Of a DNA stretch of 64,000 bases, positions 21,973-35,070 are shown one piece after another. Made by a program: the position numbers and the translations under genes. Within the stretch, counting starts at the first letter, position 1; each line of letters starts with the position of its first letter. Origin of the DNA: Cryptomeria japonica (Eukaryota; Streptophyta; Pinopsida; Cupressales; Cupressaceae). The notes beneath the pieces are model-generated. The model was not told where the DNA came from. It saw nothing but the letters and a program-made list of their open reading frames with translations, and did no database searches. Where the stretch lies: assembly GCF_030272615.1 (NCBI RefSeq), contig NC_081405.1:315768041-315832040 (forward strand). Direction: 5' to 3'.

Positions 21973-24634
21973 TGTTAGACACAATGCACCACTAAGAGGG
22001 GGGGTGAATCAATGGTTCTCAATCTTTTCCCTTTAACTGTTCTAGGTGAGCATACCGGTTAATAGATTCTAACTCAATGCAGACTTACTAGTTAGTGAGG
22101 ATACTAAACACAAACACATTCACACACAAAGGGACATCACATAACACTATCATGTACGAGGAAAACTTAAGATGGGAAAAACCTTGGTGAGCAATGCTAC
22201 TGGAGTCTACTGCTCCAATCTAGCCTCACAATCAAATCGATTACAAAGTTTAGGGCACCAACCCAAGGAGCTACAACCCCTGATTTAGGGCATCAATCTA
22301 AGGAGCTACAACCCTTGATTTAGGGCACCAATCCAAGGAGCACCAACTCCTACCTGATTTATGGGCTACAACCCAAAGGAGCTACAACCCTTGCTAGTTT
22401 GTGGGCACCAATCCAAAGGAGCTACAACCCCTACACTGAGCTACTACTCAACAATCACAATGATAGCATCAAATAAAAAAGTAATCATTTTGTTACAAAT
22501 GAATCTTGTAACAATTTCTTATACCTTACTCTGTCGGTGAGACACCTTCTCTGCTACATCGATACACCTCTATCTCTGCTATTGCTACTTTAACGGTTCA
22601 CCTCTCTCTTTGTCGGTTCTCACTTCTTTTAGATACTTTGCTTCTCTCCACCGGTACAACACTCAGCTAGTTCTATGCCTGCCTTCTTTGCAGTTACCTT
22701 TTCTTCTATTCTGTCGGTATAAACACTACCGGTTCTACTCTTCTACCAGTTGAACACTTCAACGTCGATCTCCCTCACACTCAATATCTTCTCTATCTCC
22801 TTGATGAGCACTTGAATAATCTTCTGTCACATGCATCGAACCTATCTTCTTCTATTCAGTAGCAACCTTCAATGATTTTGGCTTCCTTATTTATAACCTG
22901 GTTTTCTCGCCAAAAGCCAGTTCAAATATCAGGCAGTTAAGGTTTCTTCCACCGATCAAATCTTCATCAAATCCAATCCAATCTACCTTGGATCGATCAC
23001 CTGCATTGGACGAATGCATTAGTACGCATTTTCCATCATCCAATGCATATTTGCTAAAAATAGCAAATCTAACCCTGTTCTTTAGCCTCGAAATCAGTCA
23101 ACACATTTATGATCCTGCTATTTCCTTCTTGCGGTCAATCTGCAGTCGGATATTAAACATCGATCATGGTGCCAATAGATCCCTGATCTCCCTTTGTCGT
23201 TCATCTTTCATCAAGCCACACACTCTGCAACTCCTCCATGATTGTCACAATCAACATTTTATGTCGACCAATCACAACTACCTCTTTGACACCAGACATC
23301 ATTGACCTCTCCATATTTGCCACCTCAGTTCCACGTGACATCACAATCGGTATCCACATCATCACACTACTCTGTCAGTTTAGCTTGGTCACTAACCACA
23401 CACATAACTAGTAGACCCATACCGGTTCACTAACCCTACCTGCACTAACAACCTTGTCGGTTATCCTTCCTACCATCACCTTTTCTAACCTGTTGGTGTA
23501 ACCCTTATGTTTTCACTTCACTGCTCTGGTGGTGAAATACCTCTGTAAATATGTTCACTTTCTGGCACCATAGCTACTTCGACAACTCTCCTTATCTTTC
23601 AGTTTGTTGCACTTGTCTTTATCAGGTGAGAGCCTTATCTTCCTTATCTCTTCTCTGATGTTTCACCGGTTGACATAATATGTTAACTATCACCAATACA
23701 TATTTTGGTAGATGCATCTACCGGTGGACAACATACTTTCCTTCTTGCTGGTGAGACACATTGATAACACCAAGTCATCATATTCCAATTGTTCCGCATC
23801 AACCTTCCTTCAACATCCTGGTATCACTATATATATTCCTACAGACTTACTAGCATCCTTCTTCATCAAATCGGTTCTCCTCTCAACTAGTTTGTTAGGA
23901 TGACAAACTCACCATCTCAACATCTCATTCTTTCTTCAATGTCCCAATAGCACACCTTGTTTTCACTTGCTTATCCAGTGTCCATTTCTGATCTCATGCT
24001 CTGGAGGCTTCCGTATCTTGCACTTGTACATCCGGTCTCTGCATTCAATCACTTGTCTATCTTAGGGAATCATTATGTCGGTACAAGTGTGACTTTACTG
24101 AGGGGAGGATACATCTTCAACATGACATATGTCCCGGTGGTTTTCCATATGTCATCCTGCACACAAAGGCAACATACTCTGTCAACCTATTACCTAGCCT
24201 GTGATAGATTCTTCATCTGGTGGGAGTCCTACTAGTTATCCTTACACTAGCAATCTAATGGCCTGCTCATACTTCTCCTCTGGTAGTGATGTGAACCAAA
24301 TAACATTCTATCACTTCAACACAATCAATGCCTGTCATGTAATCTCTTCATTTCGGTTGTATGTAATACCATATCAACAACCCTTTTATAGAGTTGTCAC
24401 TTTAATGCACCTCTAGCATACTGGTACACACTAGTTCTACCTTCAGCATGAATATGGTCATCTGGTTGTCACTAATGACAACAAAACAACACTTCTCCCA
24501 TATCGGTCCATCTTCTATTCCGATTGACATCAAACTCTAATGCCAACAACCTCTTGTTCACTAGTTGACATCAATGCCAGAGATACTGGTAACATCCTAT
24601 ACTAGTTGACATCAGCGATAACACAATGCCAACA
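21973..24634 (-). repeat. element B 3' LTR (left copy)
   Basis: About 2.66 kb, starting TGTTAGAC on the plus strand and ending CCAACA, i.e. TG...CA on the minus strand. The sequence just outside the inner end is a degenerate purine tract (GCCAAAGAAGTAAAT on the minus strand), matching the position of the tract in element A. Confidence 0.8.
22248..22437 (-). repeat. tandem repeat in B left LTR, about 35-40 bp x 5
   Basis: Five imperfect copies of a unit with ggcaccaacccaaggagcta followed by caacccctgattta. The same array occurs in the right LTR, so it predates the insertion. Confidence 0.85.
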
Positions 24635-25899
24635 ATTTACTTCTTTGGCATTGATGTCAACACATGTAGTATCTAGTATACTATAGTATCTTTCTCCCCC
24701 TTTGACAACAATGACAAAGGGAACTATCAGGATAACATTCCTCCTTGTATCTACCGAGCACTGACAAAAATATTTCTCACCCTTTTTACTGGGTGCATCT
24801 CCCCCTTTGAAGATTATGCACAACATCGTCTCAATCACCAACACTTGAGATGGAAAGCTTAGGTACCAAACAACCCTTAACAACATACCCCGATCTCTCT
24901 CTCCTTCTTTCGCTTAGGACCAGTTGAGGAATGAGTTTCTTCTCTTGTGCATGTTATCCTACCGGTTTGCTAGATTTTCTTACTTTCAACTGATGACCCA
25001 TAGTCAGATGAGAAATATCTTTTCCATTATTATCAAGCATATGCTTGAACTGCTTCTATGTTCAGTATATCTGATATTAGTCAGAAGATATGGCCTCGAA
25101 CTCCCCCTGAAACACAGACCTCTGATCTTCATCTTATTCAGTCAAGTCCTAAATTGGGACTCACATCAATACCTGTGACATCCATCATCATGACCATAAT
25201 GCCAACTGCAAGTCACATATCCAACCAGTTGACCCATAAAGATGTATGCTCATAAGATTAGATACCAGACTAATACATGTCATTCAGGTCCTTTCCAATA
25301 ATACTTGATACATAACCTCATCCATCCAGGCTACCAGAGTTACTGCAATGATCCCTCAACATCATTGACTTACATAACCTTCAACACTGATCAACACTGA
25401 TGCTGATAACATGCTATACATACTAGTCTCTTATCCCCACCCCGAGACACTTTCCTCTTTACCTTTATCTCGCGGTTCCAATGACCTCTGCTACTCATTC
25501 ATCTCACTGGCAACAACTTGTTCTTCTTCTTGTCCACTTTCACTAAGGGGATGGATGATCTGATCAACATTTAGCTCCCACTTAGACCTGTATCTCCTTT
25601 AAGCCATAGGAGATATCACCAATGCATTGAATGCACAATGTCGGTCCATAGTCCCACTTTCCCGCTTCTTCCTCCATGTTTGCTTGGTCCCACTTTTCTT
25701 CCCCTTTTTCAGTCCAGGGAGCAGGTTTCTTCTTCTCGTGCTGATTGATCCTTGCACTTCCAGATTGAAGTGGTTCTATAATAGCACACAACATCCATCC
25801 CAACTTCATGATTGGGGAATCTCTTAGCATTTCGGTTAAACCATCTTCTTCTAGCCATCCCATTATATCCTACTGTCAGAACCAGTGGGCCCCTTGATT
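24635..25899 (-). other. element B 3' non-coding region
   Basis: Between gag and the 3' LTR. Minus-strand frames are short and full of stops. G-rich words on the minus strand (caaagggggaga near 24693-24706, and another near 24800) resemble the repeated polypurine words of copia 3' regions. No RT, RNase H or integrase motif. Confidence 0.6.
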
Positions 25900-27832
25900 T
25901 TATGGGAACAAAATCTCTTCTACTTTTGTTCCATGCAATATTTTGTCTCCCATATTCTCTATATCCATTTCTATGTTGAGCATAGCTACTAAACCGATAG
26001 TCATGTGACTACAAGTTAATTCTTCAATAGTTATGACTTTTATGACCAAAGCCATTACAACTCCAACATATGACATTATTGTGTCTAGGAAGAACATACT
26101 ATCTATTCCTAGACACCATTTTGCATTCATCTTCCCTATGGCCATATTCCTTGCATGCAAAATAGTAACCGGAAAGAGGAGGCACATTACTTACAAATTT
26201 ATTTTGCCAAGCTTGAGGAGACCTTACCGGTTTAGTGTCTCCATTTCCGCTTCTCTGGGTATGAATCTTGGATTGTCCACGTTCTGCATCTCTTCCATCC
26301 ATTTTCTCCTTTTCCCATACATGCTTTATCTTGTGGACATCAACATTTCCTTGTCTTCTACTGGGAGGAGGTCTTTTGTGTTGTCTTCTCATGTTATTGC
26401 TTTTAGTGAAGTCACCTTCTCTCAACTTCCCTTTTCCTTTTGGATATGTATGATTCCTTCTTGCATCATATCAGACTGTGAAGGTTTGTCCTTTGCCTTT
26501 TCTGTTTGAGGAGACAAACTGAATGTATTCTTGAGAAGTTTCTTTGCTAGTGGATCATTCACCAGCACCACATCCTAGTCCTCCATTGTCCTTGGAATGT
26601 TTTTGCAGGCTTAACATCCTATCCAAGGCTTCAGTGCCACCATCATATTTCTTTCTCAGTTTAAGCTCATCTTGGCACTTATCCAACTCTAATGTGAGCT
26701 TTGCAACTTCATCCTTAAGAGCATGACACTCCTTTCCTTTAGTCTCCACCTCTTGCACTAACACTTTGCACCTACACCTGTTGGTATTTAGATCTGATCT
26801 GGATTCCACATTCACATTCTTAGCATCAACCACTTGTGCTTTCAGATTGGCAAGGGCTAACTCTGATTCTTGAAGACTATTGACCAACTGGTTTTGTTCC
26901 ATAATAGCAACATTCTTGAACAACTTGTATTCTTTCCTTAGAATCTCCATTTCACTTTCCTTGAAGTCCAAAACTGATTTCAAGTCATTAGTCAATCTTT
27001 TTGCCTCTTGTAATTGAGTGGTCAATAAACCAACCTTTTGGTTTGATTCTTCAAGGCAGGTTCTCAACTGGCTGCAATCCTCATGAACTGATCTTTTATA
27101 GTTTTTAAATTCATTTCTAACAATTTGTAGCTCTTCTAGAACACTTACTAGTTCACACTTAAGATCTACTTCTGCATCATCATTTCCAAAAAGATCTTGC
27201 CAACTAGATCTATCTACCTTGTCTCCTTCTTCTTCATCTTCTTCAAGGTCGCTGACAAACACATCATTATACTGGTGGGATCTATCTACATTATCCCCTT
27301 CTGATGTGTGATTCTCAATGTCCATCTCATGGGCCATGAAGAGATGAGTCTCCTCATCACCATTGCTACTCCAACACTCTGATCTGCCTTTGTCATCTGC
27401 ACATGTATCTTCGGCAGTGTTCTTCTCACTCTCACAAGCTGATCCAATAGTGCAGGGTTCATCTCCATAAAGCTTCTTCAGTCTATCCCATAGACCTTTT
27501 GTCGATCTGCATTTATCCACCTGTGAGGATACATCACCGGTGAGCCCACTGAATATGGCCTTCAATGCTTCTTCATTGCACATGCATTTTCTTTCTTCTT
27601 CAGTGTCAGTGGGAGGACAAACATTCCTAGGAAGACCATCAACAAATGCCATCCAAACATCATAGCCTAGGGAGGATAGGTAGACTTCCATTCTACAACT
27701 CCAAATAGAATAGTTTGATCCATTCAACATTGGAGCAGGGTTTGACACTAAATAGACCATTGTGTCCTTAAGCCAAAATCTACCCAAGCGAGAGAAAGCT
27801 TGATAAACAGGGTACCTATGCTCTGATACCAA
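25900..27832 (-). pseudogene. element B gag (copia type)
   Basis: The first frame (27832-26555, 425 codons) opens just inside the primer site. About residues 35-130 match the copia gag domain: LNGSNYSIWSCRMEVYLSSL, YDVWMAFVDGLP, EEALKAIFSGLTGDVSSQV and STKGLWDRLKKLYGD. An acidic stretch with DLEEDEEEGDKVD follows, then a long coiled coil (about residues 225-400) ending near LRKKYDGGTEALDRML. Two degenerate zinc knuckles lie further on (around YYFACKEYGHREDEC, where the first Cys is Tyr, and CWSCNGFGHKSHNY, lacking the last Cys). Gag would form the particle and bind RNA. The frame breaks after 26555. Confidence 0.85.
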
Positions 27833-27833
27833 T
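27820..27833 (-). promoter_or_regulatory. element B primer-binding site
   Basis: Minus strand reads ATTGGTATCAGAGC directly after the 5' LTR; same tRNA-Met primer as element A. Confidence 0.92.
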
Positions 27834-30244
27834 TATTAGACACAATGCACCACTAAGAGGGGGGTGAATAAATGGTTCTCAATATTTTCCTTTTAACTGT
27901 TCTAGATGAGCATACCAGTTAATAGATTCTAACTCAATGCAGACTTACCAGTTAGTGAGGAGACCAAACACAAATGCATTCACACACAAAGGGACATCAC
28001 ATAACACTATCATGTACAAGGAAAACCCAATATGGGAAAAACCTCGGTGAGCAATGCTGCTGGAGTCAACTACTCCAGTCCAACATCACAATCAAATCGA
28101 TTACAAAGTTTAGGGCACCAAACCAAGGAGCTACAACCCCTTATTTAGGGCACTAACCCAAGGAGCTACAACCCCTGATTTAGAGCACCAACCTTTACCT
28201 GATTTATGGGCTACAACCTAAAGGAGCTACAACCCTTGCTAATTTATGGACACCAACCCAAAGGAGCTACAAGGTACACCTCTCTTTGCTGCTGCTACTT
28301 TACTGGTTCACCTCTCTCTCTCTGCCGGTTCTCACTTCTTTCAGCTGCTCTACTTCTCTCCACTGGTACTACACTCAACCGGTTCTATGCCTACCTTCTC
28401 TGCAGTTACCTTTTCTTCTATTTTGCCAGTATGAACACTACCGGTTCTACTCTTCTACCGGTTGAACACTTCAATCTTGTTCTCCCTCAAATTCAATCTC
28501 TTCTCTATCTCCTTGATGAACACTTGACTGATCTTCTCTCACATGTAGCAACCCTATCTTCTTCTATTCAACAACAACCTTCTATGATTTTGGCTTCCTT
28601 ATTTATAACCTGGTTTTCCTTCCAAAATCCAATTCAAATCTCAGGCGGTTAGGGTTTCTTCCACCGATCAAATCTTCATTAGATCCGATCCAATCTGCCT
28701 TGGATCGATCACATGCATTAGAGGAATGCATCAGTATGTGTTTTCCATCATCCAATGCATATTTTCTAAAAATAACAAATGTAACCCTATTCTTTAGCCT
28801 CGAAATCAGTCGACACATTTATGATCCAGCTGTTTCCTTCTTGCGGTAAATCTGTAGTTGGATATCAGACATCATTCATGGCACCAATAGATTCCTGATC
28901 TTCCTCTGTCGTTTGTCTTTCATCGACCCACACACTCTGCAACTCCTCCGTGATTGTCGCAATCAACATTTTATGTCGACCAATCACAACTACCTCTTTG
29001 ACACCAGACATCACCGACCTCTACATATTCACCACCTCAATTCCATGTGGCATCACAGTTGGTATCCACCTCATCACACTACTCTATCGGTTCATCTCGG
29101 TCACCGACCACACACATAACTGGTAGGCCCATACCGACTCACTAACCCTACCTGCACTAACTACCTTGCCAGTTATCCTTCCTGCCATCACCTTTTCTAA
29201 CCTGTCGGTGTAACCCTTATGTCTGCACTTCACTGCTCTGGCGGTGAAATACCTTTGTAAATATGTTCACTTTCTAGCACCATAGCTACTTCGACAACTC
29301 TCCTTATCTTTCAGTTTTTTGCACTTGTCTTTATCAGGTGAGAGCCTTATCTTCCTTATCTCTTCTCTAATGTTTCACCGGTTGACATAATATGTCAACC
29401 ATCACCAATGCATATTCTGGTAGATGTGTCTGCCGGTGGACAACATACTTTCCTTCTTTCCGGTGAGACACATTGATGACACCAAGTCATCACACTCCAA
29501 TTGTTCTCCATCAACCTTCCTTCAACATCCTGGTATCACCATATATATTCTTGTAGACTTACTAGCATCCTTCATCAAATCGGTTCTCCTCTCAACTGGT
29601 TTGTTAGGATGACAAACACACCATCTCAACTTCTCATTCTTCCTTCAATGTCCTAGTAGCACACCTTGTTTTCACTTGCTTATCTGGTGTCCATTTATAA
29701 TCTCATGCTCTTGAGGCTTCCTCATCTTCCACTTGTACATCCGGTCTCTATATTCAATCACTTGTCTATCTCAGGGAATCATTATGCCGGTACAAGTGTG
29801 ACTTTACTAAGGGGAGGATACATCTTCAACATGACATATGTCCCAGTGGTTTTCCATATATCATCCTGCACACAGAGGAAACATACTCTGTCAACCTATC
29901 ACCTAGCTTGTGATAGCTTCTTCATCCGGCGGGAGTCCTACTAGTTATCCTTACACTAGCAATCTGGTGGCCTGCTCATACTTCTCCTCCGGTGTTGATG
30001 TGAACCAAATAGCATTCTGCCACTTTAGCACAATCAATGCCCATCATGTAATCTCTTCATTCTGGTTGTATGCAACACTATATCAACAACCCTTTTATAG
30101 AGTGGTCACTTTACTGGACCTCTAGCATACCAGTACACACTAGTTCTACCTTCTGCATAAAGATGGTCACCTAGTTGTCACTGATGACAATACAACAACA
30201 CTTGTCCCATACTAGTCAATCTTCTATTTTGATTGACATCAAAC
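27834..30244 (-). repeat. element B 5' LTR (right copy, outer end lost)
   Basis: Colinear with the left copy from ttagacacaatg to gattgacatcaaac. It lacks about 150 bp (near 28271) present in the left LTR and is truncated by about 100 bp at its outer end. The terminal CA is mutated to TA beside the primer site. It also carries the 35-bp tandem array (28108-28271). Confidence 0.85.
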
Positions 30245-30246
30245 CA

Positions 30247-30621
30247 TTAGGTATGTTTGCCGTTGCATCAAAAGCTCGAGCTATCAATGCCCGCTACAAA
30301 TGCCATATATAACCAAATCCATGGGAGGTGGGAGAAAGCCTTGTCACGAATCTTGGGGGAAAGTTGAACGCTTCACTGACTAGGGGGGAGCGAGAGGACT
30401 TACAATCCCCCCCTTAACGAGACCTACAAAATTCAAACCCATGAGCAACAACTCTTATACCAGTTAGGTGTGTTTGTCGTTGCATCAAAAGCTCAAGCTA
30501 TCAATGCCTACTACAAACATCAGATATACCCTGATCCATGGGAGGTGGGAGAAAGCCTTGTCATGAATCCTGAGGGCAAGTTGAACGCCTCACTAACTAG
30601 AGGGCAGTGAGACAACTTACA
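30247..30621 (-). mobile_element. element T: TRIM-like miniature LTR element
   Basis: Two direct repeats of about 158 bp (30247-30405 and 30464-30621) flank only 58 bp. On the minus strand the repeats begin TGTAAG. The 58 bp begin with TGGTATAAGAG, close to primer site TGGTATCAGAGC, and end in AAGGGGGGAT, a polypurine tract. This is the layout of terminal-repeat retrotransposons in miniature: no coding capacity, moved by proteins of other elements. The ends near CCTAA are not canonical and no target duplication is visible. It sits exactly between the cut end of B and resumed A sequence. Confidence 0.68.
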
Positions 30622-30694
30622 CACTAAATACAAGAGCTCTACTATGCTTGGTGAGTAGATCTAGTCATAAAGGCACAAGGGAGATACACATGGC

Positions 30695-31438
30695 TTGGGA
30701 TACATAGCCTTTGAGAAAGGAGAGCCATCCAGTACCAAGGACACCATGCATGAAGACAAATCTGCACCTAAGACAAGGAAGAACACTGGTAAGAAATCCT
30801 ACAAACTAGTATGCTTTAACTATCATAAGATAGGTATTGCTAATGTTTGTAGAAGTAGATCCAATGTTGTTAATGGTTATAGACCTAATACATATGATGG
30901 ATATAAGCCTAGCACTTTTAATGGTTATTGCTACAATTGCAACAAGTATGGGCATAGAGCTATTGAGTGCAAGTCTGGAATGAATAATCAGAGACCTTAC
31001 ATGAATCAGAGGTCTGGTGGTGATTGGTAGAGATCTTTTAATGATCGGAGAAACACTAATTGGCAGAAACCTTATGTAAACTGGTCTAGTCCTTATGAAA
31101 TGGAGAACAAATGGAATGTGATTTGCACTATTTGTCATAACTATGGACATGTAGCTATAAATTACATAAGAACAATTGGTAGAGGCAATGCTGGGCCTTG
31201 GAGAGCATCTGGAATGACATGTTATCATTGTCACAAACCAGGACATATTGCAAGCTTTTGCAAAGCAAGAATGAACCAATCGGTAAATCAGTTTGTTGAC
31301 TGGAAAGGGAAGAAGAAGGTTGATGTGGAGGAGATCAGGAGTGAAATGAACAATATCGGGAGAAAGAAGAGTGATGAGAAACCAGCGGAAGTCCCTAATT
31401 CTTCACCTAGTGTGGAGAATCCCTCATTGGTAAACTAA
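30695..31438 (+). pseudogene. element A gag-like region with zinc knuckles (3' part)
   Basis: Plus-strand frame following GYIAFEKGEPS, a junction typical of copia gag. It carries four zinc-knuckle-like cassettes. Two are intact CX2CX4HX4C (CYNCNKYGHRAIEC and CYHCHKPGHIASFC). Two are degenerate (around CFNYHKIGIANVC and CTICHNYGHVAINY). One stop interrupts at 31028. The C-terminus is charged and ends LVN. Zinc knuckles of gag bind element RNA for packaging. With the coiled-coil segment before B this makes one gag-like product of roughly 400 residues. Confidence 0.75.
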
Positions 31439-31902
31439 GCTATGCCTAAATCTTAGGGGGAGCTTATTGTCAGATCTATTTTCGTACCCCCTGAAGGATG
31501 TGCGATAAGTTAAATCTACATATTTTGATGTATTATACTATTATGAAGTGATTTTGAGTTGAAACCAGTATGTTGGATGTGTCTTAGAAACCGGTAGCAT
31601 GTTTTAGGGTTGAATGGTGTCTAGGGTTTGTTCAATCGGGTATAGCATTTAATGTAGTTTGTAATGACAAATAAAAGGTGTTTTTAGAGTTTCATTTCTC
31701 ACCTTGCATTCTCGAGTGCACATTTGCAGAGTGACTAAGGTAGAGAAGAGAATTTGACTATTGCCTTGGCAAAATTTGATAGTTGATTGTGAACATTTGG
31801 GAAGAAGTGAATTGGTGAAAGAGAGTTCAGACAGGAAACCCTAGTTGCGAAGAAGTTGAAAGGTATTTATCGAAAGATTCAATCCGTATTTGAGTTTTCG
31901 CA
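31439..31902 (+). other. element A spacer between gag-like region and ORF2
   Basis: Non-coding, starting with a G-rich word (cttagggggagc) like those that precede copia LTRs. It holds an AATAAAAGG word near 31671 that could be a weak TATA for ORF2 (inference). No pol motif. Confidence 0.45.
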
Positions 31903-32859
31903 ATGGATACACCACATATTGTAGATGTATCTGTAAGGCCTCGACAAGAGTAAGAGGCATCCACACAAATCAACCGAAACTGATCCTGCTGGAGCCCTAT
32001 CCAATGTTCCTTATGGTGTTCTACATATGGAAGATGTTAGACCTTATATTCACTATATATTGGAAGATTTAGGTTTTTTTTCTATCTTTAATCAGTACAA
32101 GTTAATGTGTGATAAGGAAGGAATTTTGAAAGAACAATTCAGATGGGTTACCGATAAAGGTTTGCACCATGCATTGAATTTTCTGGATGATTTTGAGGAA
32201 GAGCATGTTAGATATGTCTTGAGAAGAATACATGATTAGTTTATGTGGTTAGATATACCGCATAAGATTACCAAGGAGGCTTTTCATGTTGTCACCAGAT
32301 TGTGGGCAACCAGTGGAGTCCCTGCATTGAGATCAATCCCTAAGGATGATGTGACTAACTAACAAAATCTAGATGGGATGGATGAGATATGATTGTAAAT
32401 GAAATTGAAGATCCTGAAGTAAAATATGTATCTATGGTCATTGGCCATAGGGTTTATCACTCTAGCCGGATGAAAAATATTCCTTATCTTGCGATTCACA
32501 CTGCCTATCAGATGATTAAGGACAATGCAGAATATGATCTTTCTAAAGCCTTAAGAGAATAGTTGATGCTGAATCTGGAGTCAATTAAGAAGGACAAAAG
32601 GCAAAAATTTAAATTTTGACAGTTGATTGTTGGTTTATTTTTCTACTTTCAGAATTTATTTCCCGGTGTAGGTGAAATACAGTGGTCTAATGATACACCA
32701 ACATCCCTGCAAATCAAGAATAGTATCAGGATGCTTGGGAATGAATTTAATAAGACAATCTAGGGATATTTCAAAGATTTCCAGAAAAAGAATGCATGAC
32801 AGAGAAAGGATACCGACATATGTTGTAAAGAGGTATGAAGATTCTATTTGTTTTATGGT
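31903..32859 (+). pseudogene. element A ORF2, unknown family, 5' segment
   Basis: Opens MDTPHIVDVSVRPRQE and continues, after a frameshift near 31980, as a long frame with a few TAG stops: VRPYIHYILEDLGFFSIF, LNFLDDFEEEHVRYVLRRI, VTRLWATSGVPALRSIPKDD, MVIGHRVYHSSRM, YFQNLFPGVGEIQWS, ending at the insertion of C. The composition is that of a folded protein rich in aromatic residues. It lacks RT, RNase H, integrase and protease motifs. It lies where a pol gene would be and continues at 45478. I do not recognise the family. The plant mobile domain was considered, but its hallmark motifs are not clear here. Confidence 0.65.
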
Positions 32860-34093
32860 TGGAATAAGGATCTGCAAGCTGTAAGACACAACGCTTCAAT
32901 TAAGTCATTGCATGCATGGTTTGACAAATATAATCATGAATATAAAAACCATAACAAATCGACCTATTGCCTTCTAAAAGATGCGAGTATAGACTTTCTC
33001 TCAAATTTGTCTAAGTAATACCAGTGACTAGACTACACTGAGACGAAGGATTTAATCTATATGAGCACAAGATTAAGCTAAATGTATGCAAGATTAAGCT
33101 AGATAGATGAATACTAAGCTAGATAAATAATAAGCTAGATGAATGAATAATAAACTAAACGAATTCAAGCAATCATGATTAAACTAAGTATGCCAAAAGA
33201 TAAACTAAGATGCAATAATCTCAAAGCACAATATTTTCAATGACTCTAGAGCAAAAAATGCACAATAACAATAAATCTCTAGGGTGTTTTGAATGAGAGA
33301 TGAAGGCTGAATTTATAGAGACTCAAAAGAGAGAGCAATGGTCAAGATCGATTAACAATGAGCGGTTGAGATTTCTCAAGAAAAGCATAATTGAAATAAT
33401 TGAGAGATCAGATTAAGTTAATCTTGAGATAGATTCCAATTATAGCTTGATTGAATGCATTCAGATTATAAGTTCAAGTTTGCATTGGAGATAAATTTAG
33501 TTGATTTCATGCACTTGAGATAAAAATAGGTGATTCCATGCACATTTCTTTAATTTTCTCAAGATTTTTATTTAGAAAAAGCCTATTCAATGCAATTGAA
33601 CCTCTTTCCTCAAGAAAAGCTTTGAGTTTTAATTTTAGAGAAAATGATTAATTCAATTTAATTGCTTTTTTGATTTCTCAAGTTATCTCAATTTTAGAAA
33701 AATAAATATCTTAAGTTTGATTTCTTCTATTTCCTTTTGCAGATTAATTCCTCTTTTTGTGATAAATCTCTTTTTGTAAATTAATTTTTCTTTTTCTTTA
33801 AATTAATTCCTTTTTTTTGTGATTTAAATGACAATTTTATTTATTAATCAAATATGCTAGGATATTTAATTAAATAACTAGGCTAATTGATCAAAATGAT
33901 TTACTTGGAATGATTAATTAATTAAATAGATATTTAATTAATATAGAGTGATTTATTTGCCATGTAACATTAATGATTGAATAATTAATTAGTTAGGTGC
34001 TTAAGGTTGATTTAATTGCCTTTGGTTAGGACCTTGGTGATGTTGTCGAGATTAGGGGCCCATGGTTTTGGTGACCATTTTTAGGGTATTACA
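32860..34093 (-). repeat. element C 3' LTR (left copy)
   Basis: 1234 bp, very similar to 44305-45477. The inner end is directly followed (plus strand) by the complement of polypurine tract AAAGAGGGGCAAA. Confidence 0.9.
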
Positions 34094-34107
34094 TTTGCCC
34101 CTCTTTG
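34094..34107 (-). promoter_or_regulatory. element C polypurine tract
   Basis: Minus strand reads AAAGAGGGGCAAA immediately before TGTAATACCC of the 3' LTR. The same tract precedes the second LTR of element F. Confidence 0.85.
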
Positions 34108-34199
34108 AATTAATGTGCGAGCAACGCGTTGGTTTAAAGAATAGTTGATGTCAAATAGATATCAGTTTTTAACTTGATAGCTCACAAATTGATGAAGAG

Positions 34200-34520
34200 C
34201 GAGATGTTCAGCTTGATTTGAAGCGATGAAACTGAACATATTGATTAAAGCGATACCGATCTTGAACTTGATTGAACTAGGATCGACAAATAGCGAGATA
34301 CCGTTCTTGAACTTGATGGATCAAGAAAAGAACATCGATCTAGAACTTGATTGAACTAGATTGAGCAAAGTGAGAGAAACCAATTCTAAACTTGATTGAA
34401 CAAGAACCGAATGAGCAAAGTGATAAAATCGATCCAGAACTTGATTGAACAAGAATCATTTAGCAAGAGAAAATGTCCAGCTTGATTTGATGTGATAAAA
34501 CTGAACATTGATTTGCAGAT
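34200..34520. repeat. degenerate tandem repeat, about 60 bp x 5
   Basis: Repeated words aacttgattgaac and gcgagatacc in imperfect units, lying between the 3' LTR of C and the TATA box of the antisense ORF. Possible upstream element of that ORF (inference). Confidence 0.65.
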
Positions 34521-35070
34521 TGATTCAGATAAGGACAAAAAAATTGATACGCCCCTATGATTTCTTTATTTGACATTGAAGAATCTCAACTTGATACGAC
34601 ATGATTTAGTTAAGATACCCCTAGTAACAAGGTTTATTTGATTTTCTTTGATTGAAAGGATTTTCGCTTGGCTTAAAAATGAAGATTCAAAATTTTTTCT
34701 CGACTTTAGATGATGATAATTGCTGAAAAGATGTAATGAGTATGCCCCCTCAGGAGCGAAATCGAAAGATAGCGAGGATACAACGATTATAGGTAATTTT
34801 GAAAAGATTAAAAAGATATAGCGATGCTGATTATTTGAGCATGAAGATTGATGTACGAATTAATTTGAGATCATAGTTTAATTGAGCGTAAAATGATTCA
34901 AAAAATGACTTGAGGATGAAAGTGCTAAGTGGTCAACATTGTGAAATTTCGAGTAGAAAATTGATGTCAGATTTCAATTTCGATCCCAAAAATGGACTCA
35001 AGACACTCGATTTAGGCAAGGGTAGAAATTTTATGTCCATCGGAGCAAGTTTGAAAATTAGGGTTTGAGC

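Larger units (their letters stand above)
21973..30244 (-). mobile_element. element B: copia-type element with gag only, minus strand
   Basis: Inserted into the coiled-coil ORF of A. Both LTR copies run in parallel (21973-24634 and 27834-30244). On the minus strand the right one is the 5' LTR, followed by primer site TGGTATCAGAGC, the gag frame, about 1.3 kb of non-coding DNA and the 3' LTR. Only about 3.2 kb lies between the LTRs and no pol is present. The outer end of the right LTR is missing about 100 bp, exactly where element T begins, so no target duplication can be checked. Confidence 0.85.

Noticed and set aside
22988-24416. Plus-strand frames of 60-105 codons, repeated near 28900-30125
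   Set aside because: They fall in the two LTRs of element B; the duplication reflects the LTR pair.
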